Shown piece after piece: positions 4,126 to 5,484 of a stretch of 5,484 bases of DNA; position 1 is the stretch's first letter, and every line of letters begins with the position of its first letter. Origin of the DNA: SKVL01 sp051747785 (GTDB lineage Bacteria > Patescibacteriota > Minisyncoccia > Phycocordibacterales > CSBR16-193); assembly GCA_051747785.1 (NCBI GenBank), contig JBNJGN010000037.1:1-5484 (forward strand), written 5' to 3'. The notes below the pieces were generated by a model. The model was not told the origin of the DNA, did not search any database, and worked only from the letters and a program-made list of their open reading frames with translations. The translations under genes and the position numbers were made by a program.

Positions 4126-4665
4126 CTAAAATCCATAAGGAGGAAGATGGTTATCGCAGTTTAAACAGTACCCTGGATGATCTAACTCTTTAGATTCATG
4201 GGCTCTACAGGGTCCTTCAATACACCAAAATACAGCACTGTTTGAATCGAAGCTATCGGCCCAACTTTTTCTTGGGAAATTGCAATTTTCTCCAATTATA
4301 TCACAAAAACGGATACTTATTTGGTGTATCTCTTTATAAGGTGAATAACTGGGACTACTCCAGTGATCCCAATCATAACTGCTTCCGGGCCATGGACCGG
4401 ATTCCCATATACCATCATCTATATAACCCTCCATTCCATTGGGGCATTCTCCTCTGTTGGCATCTTCTGGATAACTTTTGTTGTCAATTTTGTACAACAT
4501 TAAAGCTGTGTTCATCTGATTGGTTTCTGCCACAGCTACACTCATATATGTTCTGTTTAACGCTTTATCGAGGCCAACCAACAAGACAGAGGCTAAAATC
4601 CCAATAATTGCGATTACGGCTAGTATTTCTATTAAAGTAAAACCCCTTTTTTTATCGTGAATCAT
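4126..4665 (-). CDS. Type IV pilin-like protein with class III signal peptide
   Basis: The 179-aa product begins MIHDKKRG/FTLIE, a short basic leader with Gly8 before the cut site, Phe9 as first mature residue and Glu13 at mature position 5. This is the classical prepilin peptidase signature. The hydrophobic helix spans about 9-33 (FTLIEILAVIAIIGILASVLLVG). The next segment (35-62) continues the pilin alpha1 helix with a major-pseudopilin-like pattern. The globular part is rich in Trp, Ser, Pro and Tyr and has seven cysteines (74, 121, 128, 148, 153, 167, 170), including a C-terminal WCIEGPC and CLNC. It could be a main or minor pilin or a pseudopilin; nothing here decides. It stands alone, divergent from uppS and separate from the pilMNO cluster. 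No Shine-Dalgarno sequence is seen before the ATG. Confidence 0.88.
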   Translation of the reverse strand: MIHDKKRGFTLIEILAVIAIIGILASVLLVGLDKALNRTYMSVAVAETNQMNTALMLYKIDNKSYPEDANRGECPNGMEGYIDDGIWESGPWPGSSYDWDHWSSPSYSPYKEIHQISIRFCDIIGENCNFPRKSWADSFDSNSAVFWCIEGPCRAHESKELDHPGYCLNCDNHLPPYGF

Positions 4666-4683
4666 TTAATGTTGTTAGCTTTA

Positions 4684-4712
4684 ATAATATATTATGTAGA
4701 TCAAAGGACCAA
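4684..4712 (-). promoter_or_regulatory. Possible promoter of the pilin gene
   Basis: On the minus strand TATTAT (4689-4684, 5 of 6 to -10) lies 17 nt from TTGGTC (4712-4707, 3 of 6 to -35). A start about 7 nt downstream would leave a leader of only 12-15 nt before the ATG. Confidence 0.4.
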
Positions 4713-4819
4713 CATTTTTGTACTCTTTAATCATAATTACAGGCGTTTATTAATCTCTAAGTTTATGTTTTATGTTGGAAAGATTAGGGTTTATGTTACT
4801 TAAATTCTGTTTACAAAAT

Positions 4820-4848
4820 TTGAACACCAATATAGGTGATGTTAACAT
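4820..4848 (+). promoter_or_regulatory. Possible promoter of uppS
   Basis: TTGAAC (4820-4825) and TAACAT (4843-4848) are 17 nt apart, each matching 4 of 6. The -10 ends 10 nt before the GTG start, which would again give a leaderless or nearly leaderless mRNA. Weak evidence in an AT-rich region; nothing else is recognisable in 4713-4858. Confidence 0.3.
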
Positions 4849-4858
4849 TTAATTTACT

Positions 4859-5484
4859 GTGAAAGAACGCATTGGAAAAGAACTAAAGAGTATAGCGGTT
4901 ATTATGGACGGTAACCGTAGGTGGGCTCGTTCAAAAGGACTTGATGACCTGGAGGGTCATGTTGAAGGATACGGCAATCTTTTGAATTTTTTAGATTGGA
5001 TTATTGAAGCGGAAGTCCCCTATCTTACTGTTTTTGCGTTCTCTTCAGAGAATTGGAAACGGTCTAAAAAGGAGGTTGATCATTTGCAGAGTCTGATTCA
5101 AAGACTCGGTTCGGATGAAAAAGGGGATCTAATAAAAAAAGGAGTTAGAGCTAGAATGATTGGAAGAAAAGAAGATTTTCCCAAAGAAACTCAAGTAAAA
5201 TTAGCTGAAATGGAGAAAGCCACCGAAAAATGTAAGAAGTTGAAGCTCAACATCGCTTTGTCTTATGGTGGAAGAGGGGAAATAGTTTCAGCTGCAAGGG
5301 AGTGGTCTCACTCGGGTGAAAAAGACGATGAGGAGAGTTTTTCTTCTTTTTTACAAACATCCGGTACTCCTGACCCTGATATTGTTATCCGGACCGGTGG
5401 AGAGCGAAGAGTATCTAACTTTCTTTTATGGCAGATAGCTTACAGTGAACTATTCTTTACTAACACTTTTTGGCCCGATTTTTC
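4859..5484 (+). CDS. uppS: Isoprenyl (undecaprenyl) diphosphate synthase, 3' end cut by window
   Basis: This cis-prenyltransferase condenses isopentenyl diphosphate onto farnesyl diphosphate to make the C55 carrier for peptidoglycan and other wall polymers; it acts at the cytosolic face of the membrane. The 208 visible residues contain nearly the whole family pattern: IMDGNRRWA (15-23; Asp17, Asn19, Arg21), GH (33-34), FAFSSENWKR (59-68), NIALSYGGRGEI (131-142), then DPDIVIRTGGERRVSNFLLW (172-191) and AYSELFFTNTFWPDF (194-208). By comparison with E. coli UppS these keep Asp26, Asn28, Arg30, His43, Asn74, Arg194, Arg200, Ser202 and Glu213 equivalents. Full members are about 230-255 aa, so a few dozen residues at most are missing. 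GTG at 4859 is chosen because a stop (TAA, 4850-4852) lies just upstream in frame and the next ATG falls inside the catalytic motif. No Shine-Dalgarno is at the expected distance. Confidence 0.93.
   Translation, partial: MKERIGKELKSIAVIMDGNRRWARSKGLDDLEGHVEGYGNLLNFLDWIIEAEVPYLTVFAFSSENWKRSKKEVDHLQSLIQRLGSDEKGDLIKKGVRARMIGRKEDFPKETQVKLAEMEKATEKCKKLKLNIALSYGGRGEIVSAAREWSHSGEKDDEESFSSFLQTSGTPDPDIVIRTGGERRVSNFLLWQIAYSELFFTNTFWPDF

Noticed and set aside
4242..4607. Plus-strand frame opposite the pilin gene
   Set aside because: The minus-strand frame has a clear prepilin signature; the plus-strand frame is its shadow.

Overview
The window looks like a piece of a Candidatus Patescibacteria (CPR, probably Parcubacteria) genome. 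The reasons are low GC, a compact ruvX / pilM-pilN-pilO / pilin / uppS gene set, tRNA genes without an encoded CCA tail, a PilM beginning with the FPVPSFLMMPA-type leader, and few clear Shine-Dalgarno sites. The assignment is inferred from protein style and gene order, not from a marker-gene comparison.

Layout. Positions 1-239 (minus strand) hold an intact tRNA-Ser(UGA), and 3' of it one copy of a tRNA-derived chimeric repeat unit. From 291 to 3255 (plus strand) run a YqgF/RuvX-family nuclease gene and a tightly packed type IV pilus assembly cluster: pilM, pilN-like, pilO-like, then an unidentified one-TM protein with a very acidic tail. Positions 3273-3441 carry tRNA-Arg(UCU) with its own promoter and two tandem terminators. 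From 3490 to 4014 (minus strand) lies tRNA-Val(UAC), with at least two tandem chimeric units 3' of it, interrupted by a 100-N assembly gap. A single type IV pilin gene (4126-4665, minus) stands divergent to the 5' part of uppS (4859 to the window end, plus).

The most unusual content is the repeat family beside tRNA-Ser and tRNA-Val. Each unit, read on the tRNA strand, has a copy of the host tRNA's 5' acceptor strand, then a nearly invariant 106-nt core, then the host tRNA from the T-loop (TTCGAGTCC) to its 3' end. The core is shared by both loci (112 of 115 positions identical including TTCGAGTCC), while the acceptor strands match the neighbouring tRNA. All three differences lie in one 10-bp stem and keep it paired, one of them only through a G-U wobble on the tRNA-sense strand. 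This points to a structured RNA from the tRNA strand. The arrangement recalls the rtT repeats of E. coli tyrT, which also repeat a tRNA 3' end in tandem, but I do not recognise the core.

The protein genes fit together functionally: PilM, PilN and PilO form the inner-membrane alignment platform of a type IV pilus, and the pilin gene could supply a subunit. The ATPases, platform protein PilC and prepilin peptidase are not in the window. UppS makes the lipid carrier for wall synthesis; RuvX acts in nucleic-acid processing.
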